The notes: a model not told the origin generated them from the sequence alone. Counted from the stretch's first letter, positions 43,341-52,085 are shown. The stretch is DNA of 64,000 bases from Acidihalobacter aeolianus (GCF_001753165.1 NZ_CP017449.1:98485-162484); one strand, 5' to 3'. A program made the numbers and translations.

Positions 43341-43794
43341 CGCTTTCCTCATGTGAGATGCGTGGCTGCATCAGCGGCGCCCAGGCTGCGCGCATGCTTG
43401 CCAGCGATACCGGATGACTTGCGTTATCCACGAGGTACTGCGTCAACACGCGCATGAGATTGCGTGCTCCCGAGGTGTACTGGCGACCCAGGAACATGTC
43501 CCTTATCTGGCGACTTTGAGGCCAGCCAGCCGCCGTTTCGTGGAGCTGACCGAGGCATTCGGTGCGTTGGAAGCGGTCTAGCCTGCCGTGCCCGGAAGGG
43601 TGCTTGACCGCCCGCACCCAGAGCCCGTCATCACGAAAACACTCGACGTTGACCTGCGACCGTACTGAATCGATCTCCAACACGAGCCTTCTGATCTCCC
43701 ATCCCCCTTGCGCCAGCAAGCGTTCCAAAGCGCGGCGGCTTCGCTGCGACGTGACGGACTTCATGCCTGTGTGACGGACTTTATTGCCTGACAT
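43327..43794 (-). CDS. Hypothetical protein upstream of alarmone hydrolase
   Basis: 155 aa from ATG 43794 (AGAGG upstream). Basic N-terminal half, helical C-terminal half (NLMRVLTQYLVDNASHPVSLASMRAAWAPLM). First gene of the minus run, directly downstream of the 43812 palindrome. No family recognised. Confidence 0.6.
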   Translation of the reverse strand: MSGNKVRHTGMKSVTSQRSRRALERLLAQGGWEIRRLVLEIDSVRSQVNVECFRDDGLWVRAVKHPSGHGRLDRFQRTECLGQLHETAAGWPQSRQIRDMFLGRQYTSGARNLMRVLTQYLVDNASHPVSLASMRAAWAPLMQPRISHEESDEPF

Positions 43795-43811
43795 GTACTG
43801 TCGCCTCTTGC

Positions 43812-43829
43812 CGGTTCGTTCTCGAACCG
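43812..43829. promoter_or_regulatory. CGGTTCG-TTCT-CGAACCG operator, second box family
   Basis: Perfect 18-bp inverted repeat between divergent genes. On the plus strand TTGCCG (43808-43813) and TAAAGT (43831-43836) are spaced 17 nt, so the palindrome fills the spacer of a predicted promoter for the 43878 gene. Confidence 0.7.
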
Positions 43830-43877
43830 TTAAAGTATCACCATGCAGCATGTTGCACAACACAAGGAGGCAAACAG

Positions 43878-44288
43878 ATGGCACTGATCGACGTACAACA
43901 GCTCTCAGGACAGGCACTCAACTGGGCGCTGGCCGCTTGCGAACTGCAACGGCTTGAGGCTGCGGGTGTGCCCGTCAAGGCATGGGTGATTGGGCATCAT
44001 GAGGCGGGCGATACCTGCTGCTACGACGCAGAGGACTGGTCACAAATCGGCCCGATCATGGCGCGCGAGGGCATTTGTCCCCGCAAGTTGCTCGCACCCG
44101 AATCTCCCTACAACGGGCACTGGTTGGCTGCGTATGAAGACGAGACCTACGGCGACACAAAAGACAGGCGGCCGAAGCTTTTTCGCCACGAAGTGGCGCA
44201 AGTGGCCATTGCCCGCTGCTACATCGCACGGCGACTAGGCATTCGGATCGAGATACCCGACGCCCTTGCCCTGCCTGATGCGGCCTGA
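43878..44288 (+). CDS. NinX-like (DUF2591) protein
   Basis: 136 aa with strong AAGGAGG upstream. Pattern LSGQALNWALAACE ... YDAEDWSQIGPIMAREGICPRKL ... EVAQVAIARCYIARRLGIRIEIP matches the phage NinX/DUF2591 family of unknown function. First gene of a plus-strand run to 47745. A second family member is at 45446. Confidence 0.7.
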   Translation: MALIDVQQLSGQALNWALAACELQRLEAAGVPVKAWVIGHHEAGDTCCYDAEDWSQIGPIMAREGICPRKLLAPESPYNGHWLAAYEDETYGDTKDRRPKLFRHEVAQVAIARCYIARRLGIRIEIPDALALPDAA

Positions 44289-44293
44289 CCGAG

Positions 44294-44515
44294 ATGGGTT
44301 GGGCCAATTACCGCCGCCAGCGTTATGCACCCTTATTGGGGTATCGACTCTGCCGGGTGTCGCCTGAACTCGCTTGCACCGAATACAGCGACATTCAGGA
44401 TGCCCACGAAGCCTGCCGAAAGGCGCGATTGTCGGGGTACACAGAGGCCACCGTGCGGGCGCTCTATGCGGATGGGCGAAGACAAGACTTACTACCGCCG
44501 ATAGGCGGTTACTGA
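44294..44515 (+). CDS. Small hypothetical protein
   Basis: 73 aa, 5 bp after the NinX-like gene. Arg-rich, with RLCRVSPELACTEYSDIQDAHEACRKARLSG. Probably expressed by coupling, as the ribosome-binding site is weak. No family. Confidence 0.5.
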   Translation: MGWANYRRQRYAPLLGYRLCRVSPELACTEYSDIQDAHEACRKARLSGYTEATVRALYADGRRQDLLPPIGGY

Positions 44516-44523
44516 GGTGCGGA

Positions 44524-44856
44524 ATGGATCATATGACCATGCAGATGAATCTGAAACTGGCGCGGGCCCTCTATGCCATCCAGCGAAATCAGCTCAAGCA
44601 GCCGAATCTTGCTCAAGAGGCCAAGGCCTGCATCCTGCGCGAACTCAGCCGTTGCAGGGCGCGATTGCTGAGGGCTATAAAGCAGGTTGAAAACGCGTTG
44701 TATGGTCAGGTTTTCCCGCGTAATCGTGGCGGTAAGCGGTTGCCCTGCAACACTCCGCGATCCAGCCTGCCTATCCGTCAGGCGCAGAACGCGCGGAACA
44801 CGCATTTGCCTGACATGGGTCGTTGCCGGCCAATGCAGATCACACTCACGCACTAA
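44524..44856 (+). CDS. Basic hypothetical protein
   Basis: 110 aa from ATG 44524 (GAGG 5 bp upstream). Strongly basic and helical (LARALYAIQRNQLKQPNLAQEAKACILRELSRCRARLLRAIKQVENAL). May bind nucleic acid; no family recognised. Confidence 0.5.
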   Translation: MDHMTMQMNLKLARALYAIQRNQLKQPNLAQEAKACILRELSRCRARLLRAIKQVENALYGQVFPRNRGGKRLPCNTPRSSLPIRQAQNARNTHLPDMGRCRPMQITLTH

Positions 44857-44867
44857 AGAAGCAGAAC

Positions 44868-45356
44868 TTGACGATCAAGTATCAAGCCGCCCTGAATCTG
44901 TATCTGGTCTCGCAAGGCGAGGCCGTGCGTGCGGACGGGACCGAAAAGGTCGACGGGACAGAATCTGTCTTCGCGGCCGCCCCGACCTCGGCCGCGGCCC
45001 TGCAACTGGCTGCCGAGTACGATGAGGGGTTACGCCAGCCAGATAACTACGAGGTCAGCCCCGGCTGCGTCGTGGGTGCCTTGCGGCGCAGCGAGGACGA
45101 GTATTCGCATGTCGCACGGTCACCACGTCGCCAGGTCAATCTCGGTTTTTACAGCCTGGATGACGCCCTTGAGCAAGTTGCCGCATGGGATCACGAGGAT
45201 GGCGAGAAGTCTCCGCGTGATCTGAATGCCAACAACGAGGTGGTGGCCTGGGAGGACTGGGTTGAATTGGTTAAGGCCTCCGATGAGGACGGCTATTGGC
45301 CTAGCGCGCCGATCGAGGCTCTGGATAACTACAGACCGGATATCTCGCAAGTCTGA
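44868..45356 (+). CDS. Acidic hypothetical protein
   Basis: 162 aa, start placed at TTG 44868 (an in-frame TTG at 44823 is possible). Very acidic in the second half (LEQVAAWDHEDGEKSPRDLNANNEVVAWEDWVELVKASDEDGYW). No family recognised. Confidence 0.5.
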   Translation: MTIKYQAALNLYLVSQGEAVRADGTEKVDGTESVFAAAPTSAAALQLAAEYDEGLRQPDNYEVSPGCVVGALRRSEDEYSHVARSPRRQVNLGFYSLDDALEQVAAWDHEDGEKSPRDLNANNEVVAWEDWVELVKASDEDGYWPSAPIEALDNYRPDISQV

Positions 45357-45445
45357 GCGCTTAACGCTCAAGAATACCCCCGCACCCATGCTGGCCGTCA
45401 TGGGAGCCAGGCTAACTCTTTAATACGGTCATTGGGAGCGAAATC

Positions 45446-45937
45446 ATGGAGCATCGAGTCGAATCACTCGACGGGCTGGTATTGGACTGGGCAGTGGCCC
45501 AAGCCGGCGGCGTCGATGTCGTATTGGGCGAGGGGTGTCTGTTGCAGGTCTACGCGGCACAGCGCGAGAAGAAGGTGTATGCGCCCTCCTCTTGCTGGGG
45601 TCTCGGCGGCCAGATCATCGAAGACCAAGCGATCGCAATCCGCCGGCACCCGTCTACGGGTAGCTGGTACGCGATGATGAGCGAAGACCTTGGGTCCTTC
45701 GAGCATGCGGCGTGGGTAAAAATGACCGCCAGCGGCGGCGAACGCTACGGCACGCTCTCGTATCAGGTGCACAAGCGTCAGCAGCGTTTCGACGGCCCGA
45801 CGCCACTCGTGGCGGCCATGCGCTGCTTTGTGGCCTCGAAGTTCGGCAGTGAGCTACACATCCCGTCTGCTGTGCTACTGCACGCGTTGCTTAAGGTGAC
45901 GCCCGCACCCTGCCCGTCCCATGGCTGCGCATCATGA
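45446..45937 (+). CDS. NinX-like (DUF2591) protein, second copy
   Basis: 163 aa, GGGAG 8 bp upstream. LDGLVLDWAVAQAGG, APSSCWGLGGQIIEDQAIAIRRHP, and the C-terminal DGPTPLVAAMRCFVASKFGSELHIP are the full NinX/DUF2591 pattern. Four-bp overlap with the PAPS-reductase-like gene. Confidence 0.8.
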   Translation: MEHRVESLDGLVLDWAVAQAGGVDVVLGEGCLLQVYAAQREKKVYAPSSCWGLGGQIIEDQAIAIRRHPSTGSWYAMMSEDLGSFEHAAWVKMTASGGERYGTLSYQVHKRQQRFDGPTPLVAAMRCFVASKFGSELHIPSAVLLHALLKVTPAPCPSHGCAS

Positions 45938-47178
45938 GCGCATGGGCCAACCCCAAAGACCTGCTCAGCGCATCGTTCGAATCGCTCCCCGCCGCCGACC
46001 AGGCGGCGGGTGGCGCTGATCATCTGGCCGATGTCCCGGTGCAGTTTCACGCCCACGTCAATGGGCCTGGACAGCTCAACCAGGTCGCCGTGACCGATGA
46101 AGTTGAGGCCCTGCTGCGCGCCGGCGCGGTATGCTCAATAGGGACGAGCGGAGGCAAGGATTCTGTTGCATGCGCCCTTGCGGTCAGCGAATATCTCGAC
46201 CAGATCGGCCATACCGGCCCGCGCATTCTCATCCATGCCGACCTCGGCCGGGTGGAGTGGCAGGACAGCCTGCCTGGCTGTGAGCGCCTGGCTGAATACC
46301 TCGGGTGGGAGTTGATGGTGGTCCGGCGGAAGGCCGGCGACATGCTTGCGCGCTGGCAAGGGCGTTGGGCCAATAACGTGCGTCGCTACCAGGATCTTTC
46401 CTGCGTAAAGCTCATCCTACCGTGGAGCACGCCGGCGCTTCGCTTCTGCACGTCTGAGCAGAAGACGGACGTGATCTGCTCGGCGCTTAAAAAGCGGTTC
46501 CCCGGCCACGACATCATCAACGCGACCGGCATCCGTCGCCAGGAAAGTGCTCGCCGCCGGCGGATGGATGTCAGCGGCCCGATGGCGAAGCTCAGCCGCA
46601 AAGGCCGCACGGGCCTTGCCTGGAATCCCATCATCGAGTGGCCGCTGGAGGACGTGCTCTACGCGATCAGGCAGCGCGGTCTGCAACTGCACGAGGCCTA
46701 TCGGACCTATCACACCACACGCGTGAGTTGTGTATTCTGCATTATGTCGTCGCACGCTGACCTCATCGCGGCATCGACCTGCGAAGACAATGCCCAGGTC
46801 TACCGCGACATGGTGGCGCTCGAAGCCCGTTCGAGCTTCGCGTTCCAGGGCAACCAGTGGCTGGGTGACATTGCGCCTGAGCTGCTCGATGACACACTCC
46901 TTGCTGCGCTCGCGCGCGGCAAGCGCGTGGCAGTGCGACGCAACGAGCTGGAAGCCCGGATCCCCGAGCATCTGCTGTACACGAAAGGCTGGCCGACCTG
47001 CCTGCCTACCCGGAGCGAGGCCGTCATGCTCGCCGGTATCCGAGCTGAGGTTTCCGACTTGCTCGAGATCGAGGCGGTGTACCTCACCGCCACGGAGATA
47101 CTGGAACGCTATGTGGGGTTGATCGCTGTCAAGGAAGACACGGGTATCATGCCGGATGCCTGCGAGACCACATCATGA
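45934..47178 (+). CDS. PAPS-reductase-family PP-loop enzyme
   Basis: 414 aa. PP-loop CSIGTSGGKDSVACALA (~68-84), ILIHADLGRVEW, ALRFCTSEQKTD and a late RVSCVFCIMSS CxxC, the layout of phage/plasmid phosphoadenosine-phosphosulfate reductase-like proteins and of DndC. Those Cys pairs can hold an Fe-S cluster in relatives. No other dnd gene is next to it, so the substrate is unknown; nucleotide or nucleic-acid modification and sulfur assimilation are alternatives. ATGATG overlap with the next gene. Confidence 0.8.
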   Translation: MSAWANPKDLLSASFESLPAADQAAGGADHLADVPVQFHAHVNGPGQLNQVAVTDEVEALLRAGAVCSIGTSGGKDSVACALAVSEYLDQIGHTGPRILIHADLGRVEWQDSLPGCERLAEYLGWELMVVRRKAGDMLARWQGRWANNVRRYQDLSCVKLILPWSTPALRFCTSEQKTDVICSALKKRFPGHDIINATGIRRQESARRRRMDVSGPMAKLSRKGRTGLAWNPIIEWPLEDVLYAIRQRGLQLHEAYRTYHTTRVSCVFCIMSSHADLIAASTCEDNAQVYRDMVALEARSSFAFQGNQWLGDIAPELLDDTLLAALARGKRVAVRRNELEARIPEHLLYTKGWPTCLPTRSEAVMLAGIRAEVSDLLEIEAVYLTATEILERYVGLIAVKEDTGIMPDACETTS

Positions 47179-47447
47179 TGGGTGAACTGCCGCAGGTGCC
47201 TGCCGAGCGCATGATCGTTCGCAAGGGCGACATGTCGCCCAACACTCTTCTGCGCCTGATTCGCCAGGATGACGGTGACATGTGCGTTGCGATCATCGAC
47301 GATGAGGGGAACCAGACCGACGTGGAATTCTGCGTACCGGGTGCTGGCGGCGGTAAGTCACCGAACACCTGGAGAGGGCTCTATGCGCTGGCGGCCGCGA
47401 TCGAGGCAGACAACAAGGAAGCCCCATTCCGCGTCGCCTTTCGCTGA
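47175..47447 (+). CDS. Small hypothetical protein coupled to PP-loop enzyme
   Basis: 90 aa starting inside the stop of the PAPS-reductase-like gene. Beta-rich, with a segment DDGDMCVAIIDDEGNQTDVEFCVPGAGGGKSPNTW. Looks like a small partner protein; no family recognised. Confidence 0.6.
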   Translation: MMGELPQVPAERMIVRKGDMSPNTLLRLIRQDDGDMCVAIIDDEGNQTDVEFCVPGAGGGKSPNTWRGLYALAAAIEADNKEAPFRVAFR

Positions 47448-47511
47448 ACGACGCCTGTTCGATTAAGGAACTTACACCATCCATGACCCGACTGAGCAAC
47501 ATAGGGCTCGC

Positions 47512-47745
47512 ATGACAGAAATCACGAACATCACGACCATCGTGGCATTTCACCTTGAAGCGCTTGAGGCGGCCAAGGCGGGTGGACTAACGTGGCAAGA
47601 CCTCGCGGATCAGGGCGCAGCAAGCGGGTTATGGCCTGAGATGGGAAGTACGGAACTGTCTACCCGGGTACTGCGGATTCGGAAGTCCGTGGAGGCTGGC
47701 AAGCGACCACTCCCTCACCAGCGCCCGCTTCCTTTCCTGTCCTAA
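47512..47745 (+). CDS. Small HTH-like hypothetical protein
   Basis: 77 aa. LTWQDLADQGAASGLWPEMGSTELSTRVLRIRKSVEAGKR could be a helix-turn-helix unit. Overlaps the convergent zinc-finger gene by 4 bp. Confidence 0.5.
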   Translation: MTEITNITTIVAFHLEALEAAKAGGLTWQDLADQGAASGLWPEMGSTELSTRVLRIRKSVEAGKRPLPHQRPLPFLS

Positions 47746-48014
47746 TCAACGCGTGGGCCTGTTACTGATTCGGACTCGCGTGTTGATGTGAGCCGCGCAG
47801 GCGGGTCAAGGCACCCCGGAACGAACTCGAACGTGCCGCTCTCGCTGAGCTCATCCCAGCATTCATTGTGATACCGATTGCGGTAGGCCCGCCCCTCGAA
47901 GAAGCCAGACTGCTGTGTATGCCGCTCTCCTACGGGTATTTGTGCACAGCAAGCTGCGCAGCGATGGGGTTTGCGTGCCCGTGGGTGAGTCGGCGTGTCG
48001 TGAAAATCACTCAT
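47742..48014 (-). CDS. Small zinc-finger-like protein
   Basis: 90 aa, AGGAGG upstream of ATG 48014. RKPHRCAACCAQIPVGERHTQQSGFFEGRAYRNRYHNECWDEL contains a CxxC pair and a later HxxC pair, typical of a treble-clef zinc-binding unit. DNA- or protein-binding role inferred. Confidence 0.65.
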   Translation of the reverse strand: MSDFHDTPTHPRARKPHRCAACCAQIPVGERHTQQSGFFEGRAYRNRYHNECWDELSESGTFEFVPGCLDPPARLTSTRESESVTGPRVD

Positions 48015-48057
48015 ACAGATGGCCTCCTGAATGGATGTTGAACGAACACGCCGAGGA

Positions 48058-48435
48058 CTATCCAGTCAGCTCGATGTTGTATAGGCATTGCTCCTGCTCC
48101 CACTGCGCATCCAGCTCGGGGGCTTCTCCGATGGCCCGGCGTCCTACCGGGCTGCGGACAATTGCCCAGGCTGGTGTCATCCGGTCACGTGGGGCTTTGG
48201 GGCGCGGACAGCCTAAGACATCCAACAGCGCGCAGGTCTTCACACCTCGCTGACTCTTCGTGCGCCCCGTACTCAACACCAACCCAGGCTTCTTGCCTAT
48301 CTTCTCTAGCCAGTGGACTATCCACGGCAGCTAGTCTTCCTGTACCGGCTCTGCGTCCGAGTATAGTGCTGCAAACGACTTGAACACCTGGTCTGCCGTG
48401 ATCCCTTCGATAGCCTTGATCATGTAGCCGTCTAA
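48058..48435 (-). pseudogene. Gene remnant cut by the IS element and by a TAG
   Basis: A minus-strand frame enters from the end of the IS605-type element (LDGYMIKAIEGITADQVFKS...), is stopped by TAG at 48331-48333, and continues in the same frame (LPWIVHWLEKIGKKPGLVLSTGRTKSQRG ... CLYNIELTG) to 48058. The 5' part is missing. The last 74 codons could still be translated from an internal start. Parent gene not identified. Confidence 0.5.
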
Positions 48436-48478
48436 TTGACATCCTCCCCGGCCTGAAGGCCGGGGATTCCTACGGCGC

Positions 48479-49717
48479 TCAGGCGCGGCATTGAGCCGCC
48501 CCCGAGTCGCTTCGGTGGGTTCCTGCTGCTGGCGACCTTACTGCATCGCTCACTTCACAGGCGAACCGGGCGTGTCCCGCCCTTAGTACATTGATCGCGC
48601 CGACGACATCGGCGTTTTCCTCGAAGCCGCATTCGACGCAGAGGAACTGCGCCTGCGTCTGGCGGTTGTCTGCCGACACATGGCCGCAGCACGGACAAGT
48701 CCGACTGGTGTACTGCGGCGGCACGGCCACCAACCAGCCGCCATTCCACGCCAACTTGTAGTCCAACTGGCGGCGGAACTCGAACCAGCCCTGGTCGAGG
48801 ATGGACTTGTTCAAGCCGGACTTGGCCCGAACATTCCGACCCGGTTTCTCGGTTGTGCCTGCCGCTGACCGGGACATATTGCGTACCTGCAGATCCTCAA
48901 TACACACCATCGCGTGGTTTTGGCTGATCGTGGTCGTGGCCTTATGCAGGAAGTCGCGGCGGGCATTGCCGATGCGGGCGTGTATGCGCTGGACGCGGGC
49001 TTTTGCCTTTTTCCAGTTGTTGCTGAACTTGGTCTTGCGGCTCATCGCCTGCTGCGCCTTGCGCAAGGCAGTTTCATGCCGCTTGAAGCTGTTGAGAGCG
49101 GCGATATGATCCTTGTTATCGAACTCTGGTAGTGACTGATCGAACGTGGCGAACCGCGCCACGCCCATATCGATGCCCACCGCATCATCGCCGGTCGGAA
49201 TGGGCTGCGAAACCTCTCGCTCGGTCTGGATCGACACGAACCACTTGCCACCCGACTGGCTGACGGTCGCGTTTTTTACCTCGCCCAACACGTCCCGGCT
49301 CTTGCGATAACGCAGCCAGCCGAGCTTCGGTAGAAACACGCGACTGTTGCTCTGATCGAGCTTGATGCCTTGCGGATAGCGGAAGCTGTCCGATACGCCT
49401 TTCTTCTTGAATCTCGGGAAGTCGGCGCGTTTCTCGAAGAAGTTTTTGTAGGCGCGTTCGAGATTCTTGAGCGCCTGTTGCAAGGCTTGACTGGGAGTTT
49501 CGTTCAGCCAGAGCGTTTGCGGTTGCGCCTTCCATTTGGTGAGCACCTTGCATAGCGCAGCGTAGCCGAGCTTCTTTTCTTCTGCCTTGTGCCGCTCCTG
49601 TTGCAACGCCAGCGCCTTGTTGAACACGAACCGGCATGATCCGGCGAAACGGCGCATGAGGCGCTGCTGTTCGCCGTTGGGCATGAGTTCAAACTTGAAG
49701 GCTTGGAGGCGTTGCAT
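48479..49717 (-). CDS. tnpB: TnpB RNA-guided nuclease, RuvC type
   Basis: 412 aa. RuvC motifs VGIDMGVARFAT (Asp ~184), CIEDLQ (Glu ~273) and ENADVVGAINV (Asp ~366), with a zinc finger CPCCGHVSADN...CVECG between the last two. Intact and full length. In this family the transcript end plus the IS right end forms the guide (omega) RNA, with the guide taken from flanking DNA, here below ~48435. Confidence 0.92.
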   Translation of the reverse strand: MQRLQAFKFELMPNGEQQRLMRRFAGSCRFVFNKALALQQERHKAEEKKLGYAALCKVLTKWKAQPQTLWLNETPSQALQQALKNLERAYKNFFEKRADFPRFKKKGVSDSFRYPQGIKLDQSNSRVFLPKLGWLRYRKSRDVLGEVKNATVSQSGGKWFVSIQTEREVSQPIPTGDDAVGIDMGVARFATFDQSLPEFDNKDHIAALNSFKRHETALRKAQQAMSRKTKFSNNWKKAKARVQRIHARIGNARRDFLHKATTTISQNHAMVCIEDLQVRNMSRSAAGTTEKPGRNVRAKSGLNKSILDQGWFEFRRQLDYKLAWNGGWLVAVPPQYTSRTCPCCGHVSADNRQTQAQFLCVECGFEENADVVGAINVLRAGHARFACEVSDAVRSPAAGTHRSDSGAAQCRA

Positions 49718-49740
49718 GTCGTGAATTATACTCTTGGTCT

Positions 49741-50153
49741 ATGAGCGATAATAATGATATTCGGCGCGGACGACACTGCGTATTCAAGATGCACGTTCAC
49801 TTGGTCTTTGTGGCGAAGTATCGCCGCAAAGTGTTTGATGGCGACGCCATCGACCGGTTGCGCATCATCTTCGCCAAGACCTGCGCCAACTTCGAGGCGC
49901 AACTGATCGAGATGGACGGCGAGGACGATCATGTGCATCTGCTGGTCGAGTACCCGCCCAAGGTCGCCGTCTCCCATCTCGTGAACAGCCTCAAGGGCGT
50001 GTCCAGCCGCCTATTGCGCAAGGAACGGCCCGACATCCAGAACGCTACTGGCGCGGCGTCCTGTGGTCTCCTTCCTACTTCGCATCAAGCTGCGGCGGCG
50101 CGCCGATTAGCATCATCCGCCAATACATTGAGCAGCAGGCGACTCCAACTTAA
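49741..50153 (+). pseudogene. tnpA: TnpA HUH transposase, frameshifted
   Basis: Starts normally (HCVFKMHVHLVFVAKYRRKVF) and keeps the HUH motif EDDHVHLLVEYPP. After RPDIQ (near 50042) the frame is lost. The expected end, RYWRGVLWSPSYF...GGAPISIIRQYIEQQ with the catalytic Tyr, is present one frame over and stops at TAA 50151-50153. One missing base separates HUH from Tyr, so this TnpA is probably inactive. Confidence 0.85.
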
Positions 50154-50242
50154 CGGCAGCAAAGGAGTCCTGCGGACTCCGCGCTATCCATCCCCGGCCT
50201 GAACGCCGGGGCTTTCCGCGCTAACTGGGTAAAGGTAGGCGC

Positions 50243-51229
50243 CTAAGCGCCTACCCAGTCCAGAGAAGCCTGCTTCGGTGGCACCGGTTGGTGTCGTTGT
50301 TGGCTCACTGGCCGCTCGATCTTGAGTCCCTTGCCCGCGTAGCCCAGGTATTTGCGTGCGCTGACCGGGATGGCGCACAGCGGACTGGCGTCGCCGACAA
50401 AGGCCTGCAGCTCCTCGCCACAATGGCGGAATCCAAATGAGAATTTGGCCGGGTCGAGGTGAATCAGGGTGTCGTCCGGCAGCAGCGGGAGATTCTTGAG
50501 ATGAGACTCTGCCGCGGCGATCGCCTTGCGGTAGTGGCCCGGCGACAACGCCTCGATCTCTCCGTAGGCCTCGACGAATTGACCCAGGTGGCTGTATTCC
50601 CACTCCCCCAACTCCAACTCCCCGTCGCGTTCGATGACCAGATTCTCCAGGCCTTCGATCCGATAGCTGCAAGGTAACTCGTAGTCCGGAGCGACCGGTG
50701 CAGGCGCCGGGTTGTATCCCAGATCGAGGTCGATCGTGGTCGACCACAGATGGCCGGAGAAATAGCGCCAGTAGGACCTCGTGACCAGTGCGGTGAAAAC
50801 ATGGGCCTCGGCTTTGAGGCTTTCGATGTGATACTTGCCATCGCGGTTGATCGCGTCGGCTACCGTGTTCAACCCGCGCTCCAGAAGCCTGAGGATAGTT
50901 TCTTCACGGTTTTCAGCGGAAACGTCCACCGTCATTTTCTGGTCGTGATAGACAATCGGCGATTTGAGGGCCTGCATCCAGCTTGAGATATAGCCGTTCG
51001 GCGTGAACGGCCCGCCCGGCCGGCGAAGCATGCCGCCACATACGCAGCTCGCGTATCCGAAGATGCGGCGAACCATATCCTGGCCGGTACCAAAGCCAGT
51101 GCACGACCACTCAGGCTTTTTCGGTGAGACATTCGACTCGTACACCTGCTCCATCAGCAGGTAATAGATCGTGCCGTCATCGGCGCGCAGCGCCGCGGCC
51201 TTACGGCCGGTCGAGATGGTGGATCCCAT
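50243..51229 (-). CDS. Hypothetical protein, 328 aa
   Basis: Start ATG 51229 (GAGG 8 bp upstream); a longer frame begins within the operator region and was rejected. Mixed alpha/beta with a Cys-containing segment GYASCVCGGMLRRPGGPF and a long body (VDVSAENREETILRLLERGLNTVADAINRDG). No family recognised. Controlled by the GGTTCG palindrome at 51270. Confidence 0.6.
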   Translation of the reverse strand: MGSTISTGRKAAALRADDGTIYYLLMEQVYESNVSPKKPEWSCTGFGTGQDMVRRIFGYASCVCGGMLRRPGGPFTPNGYISSWMQALKSPIVYHDQKMTVDVSAENREETILRLLERGLNTVADAINRDGKYHIESLKAEAHVFTALVTRSYWRYFSGHLWSTTIDLDLGYNPAPAPVAPDYELPCSYRIEGLENLVIERDGELELGEWEYSHLGQFVEAYGEIEALSPGHYRKAIAAAESHLKNLPLLPDDTLIHLDPAKFSFGFRHCGEELQAFVGDASPLCAIPVSARKYLGYAGKGLKIERPVSQQRHQPVPPKQASLDWVGA

Positions 51230-51269
51230 AGGTGTGTGCCTCCAGAGCCGGGAATGCGCCCGGTACGCT

Positions 51270-51285
51270 GGTTCGCTGCCGAACC
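51270..51285. promoter_or_regulatory. GGTTCG-CTGC-CGAACC operator
   Basis: Perfect 6+6 inverted repeat with 4-nt spacer, ~40 bp upstream of the 51229 start. Here no good -35/-10 pair frames it, unlike the other three copies. Confidence 0.6.
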
Positions 51286-51402
51286 GCATGGCCATACTAC
51301 CCCGCTTTCTGGCGAAGCACAACCGGGCGGAAAATGTGTAACCTGTTGATAACTCTGTGTATATTTTTCGCTTTGGCCTTTCCCGCCGAAGGCGTCATAG
51401 GT

Positions 51403-52014
51403 TCACGACTTAGTGGTTATTTGTTGGCGTATCACGCGCAAGGCGCCCTGCCCGTCCGAGCTGATCAGGTTATAGGCGATACTCACGCACGAAAAACCAA
51501 GGAGGGTCTCCAAATACGCGTTTGAGGGTGCGATATAGACGAACGTGATTGCGGCCAGCAAGCCCACGAGCAGGTCCATTGCGACCCCCGCAAGGTACAT
51601 AACCAACTGGCGATGCCAGGGTGCTTTCTGTAAGTCGCTATGCACCACCCCCCCCTATTGGAAAGGCAAGTATCCGCAGCACGCCGCGTTCGGTCCTAAC
51701 CCGCAGGTACAAAGACATGCGGTGGCCGAGGACAGGCCGCCTTGGACAAAAAAATCGGGTGTCACCGAGATTGAAACTGCTTACCTCGCAACCAAACGCA
51801 CGCATCGTCCAATAGTGCCCGGCCTCGTGCAGGACCGTCATCGGCACGGCTACGAGTGATGCAAAGGGCAGATAGTGGCAGAGCCAGTTGCTTCGGGGGA
51901 TACACCAAAGACGCAGTAAATTGCGACAGCGAGTATCACCATCAACAGGTGGATCCATCCCCCGCGAGCAAACCAGTTCGGTCGGTCTCGCGTTTTGGTT
52001 TTGTGCACAGGCAT
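51403..52014 (-). pseudogene. M50-like membrane metalloprotease, broken by two frameshifts
   Basis: ATG 52014 opens MPVHKTKTRDRPNWFARGG and a membrane helix. The frame is lost in a C-run near 51898, where the next frame continues with LPFASLVAVPMTVLHEAGHYWTMRAFGC (zinc-binding HEAGH). It is lost again in a run of eight G (plus-strand C, 51648-51655), after which APWHRQLVMYLAGVAMDLLVGLLAAITFVYI continues to 51403. Both breaks are in homopolymers: pseudogene, phase-variable gene or sequence error. Confidence 0.6.
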
Positions 52015-52053
52015 ATCCACCGTTTACTCAAGCCCCCTCTCTACACGCCCTCT

Positions 52054-52085
52054 TGGTTCGTTTACGAACCAGCCATATAATACCA
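52054..52085 (+). promoter_or_regulatory. Composite promoter: GGTTCG operator plus TATAATACCA box
   Basis: TGGTTCG-TTTA-CGAACCA (52054-52071) is followed by ATATAATACCA. TTGGTT (52053-52058), 17 nt, TATAAT (52076-52081) form a good promoter, so the second-family operator fills the spacer and the -10 carries a half-site of the first family. It drives the 52162 leader peptide and the gene at 52191. Confidence 0.7.

Larger units (their letters stand above)
48437..50220. mobile_element. IS200/IS605-type insertion sequence
   Basis: Divergent tnpB (minus) and tnpA (plus) bounded by subterminal hairpins: CCCCGGCC-TGAA-GGCCGGGG (48446-48465) on the tnpB side and CCCCGGC-CTGAAC-GCCGGGG (50192-50211) on the tnpA side. 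There are no terminal inverted repeats or target duplication, as expected for HUH single-strand transposition. Exact ends are approximate. Confidence 0.85.
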
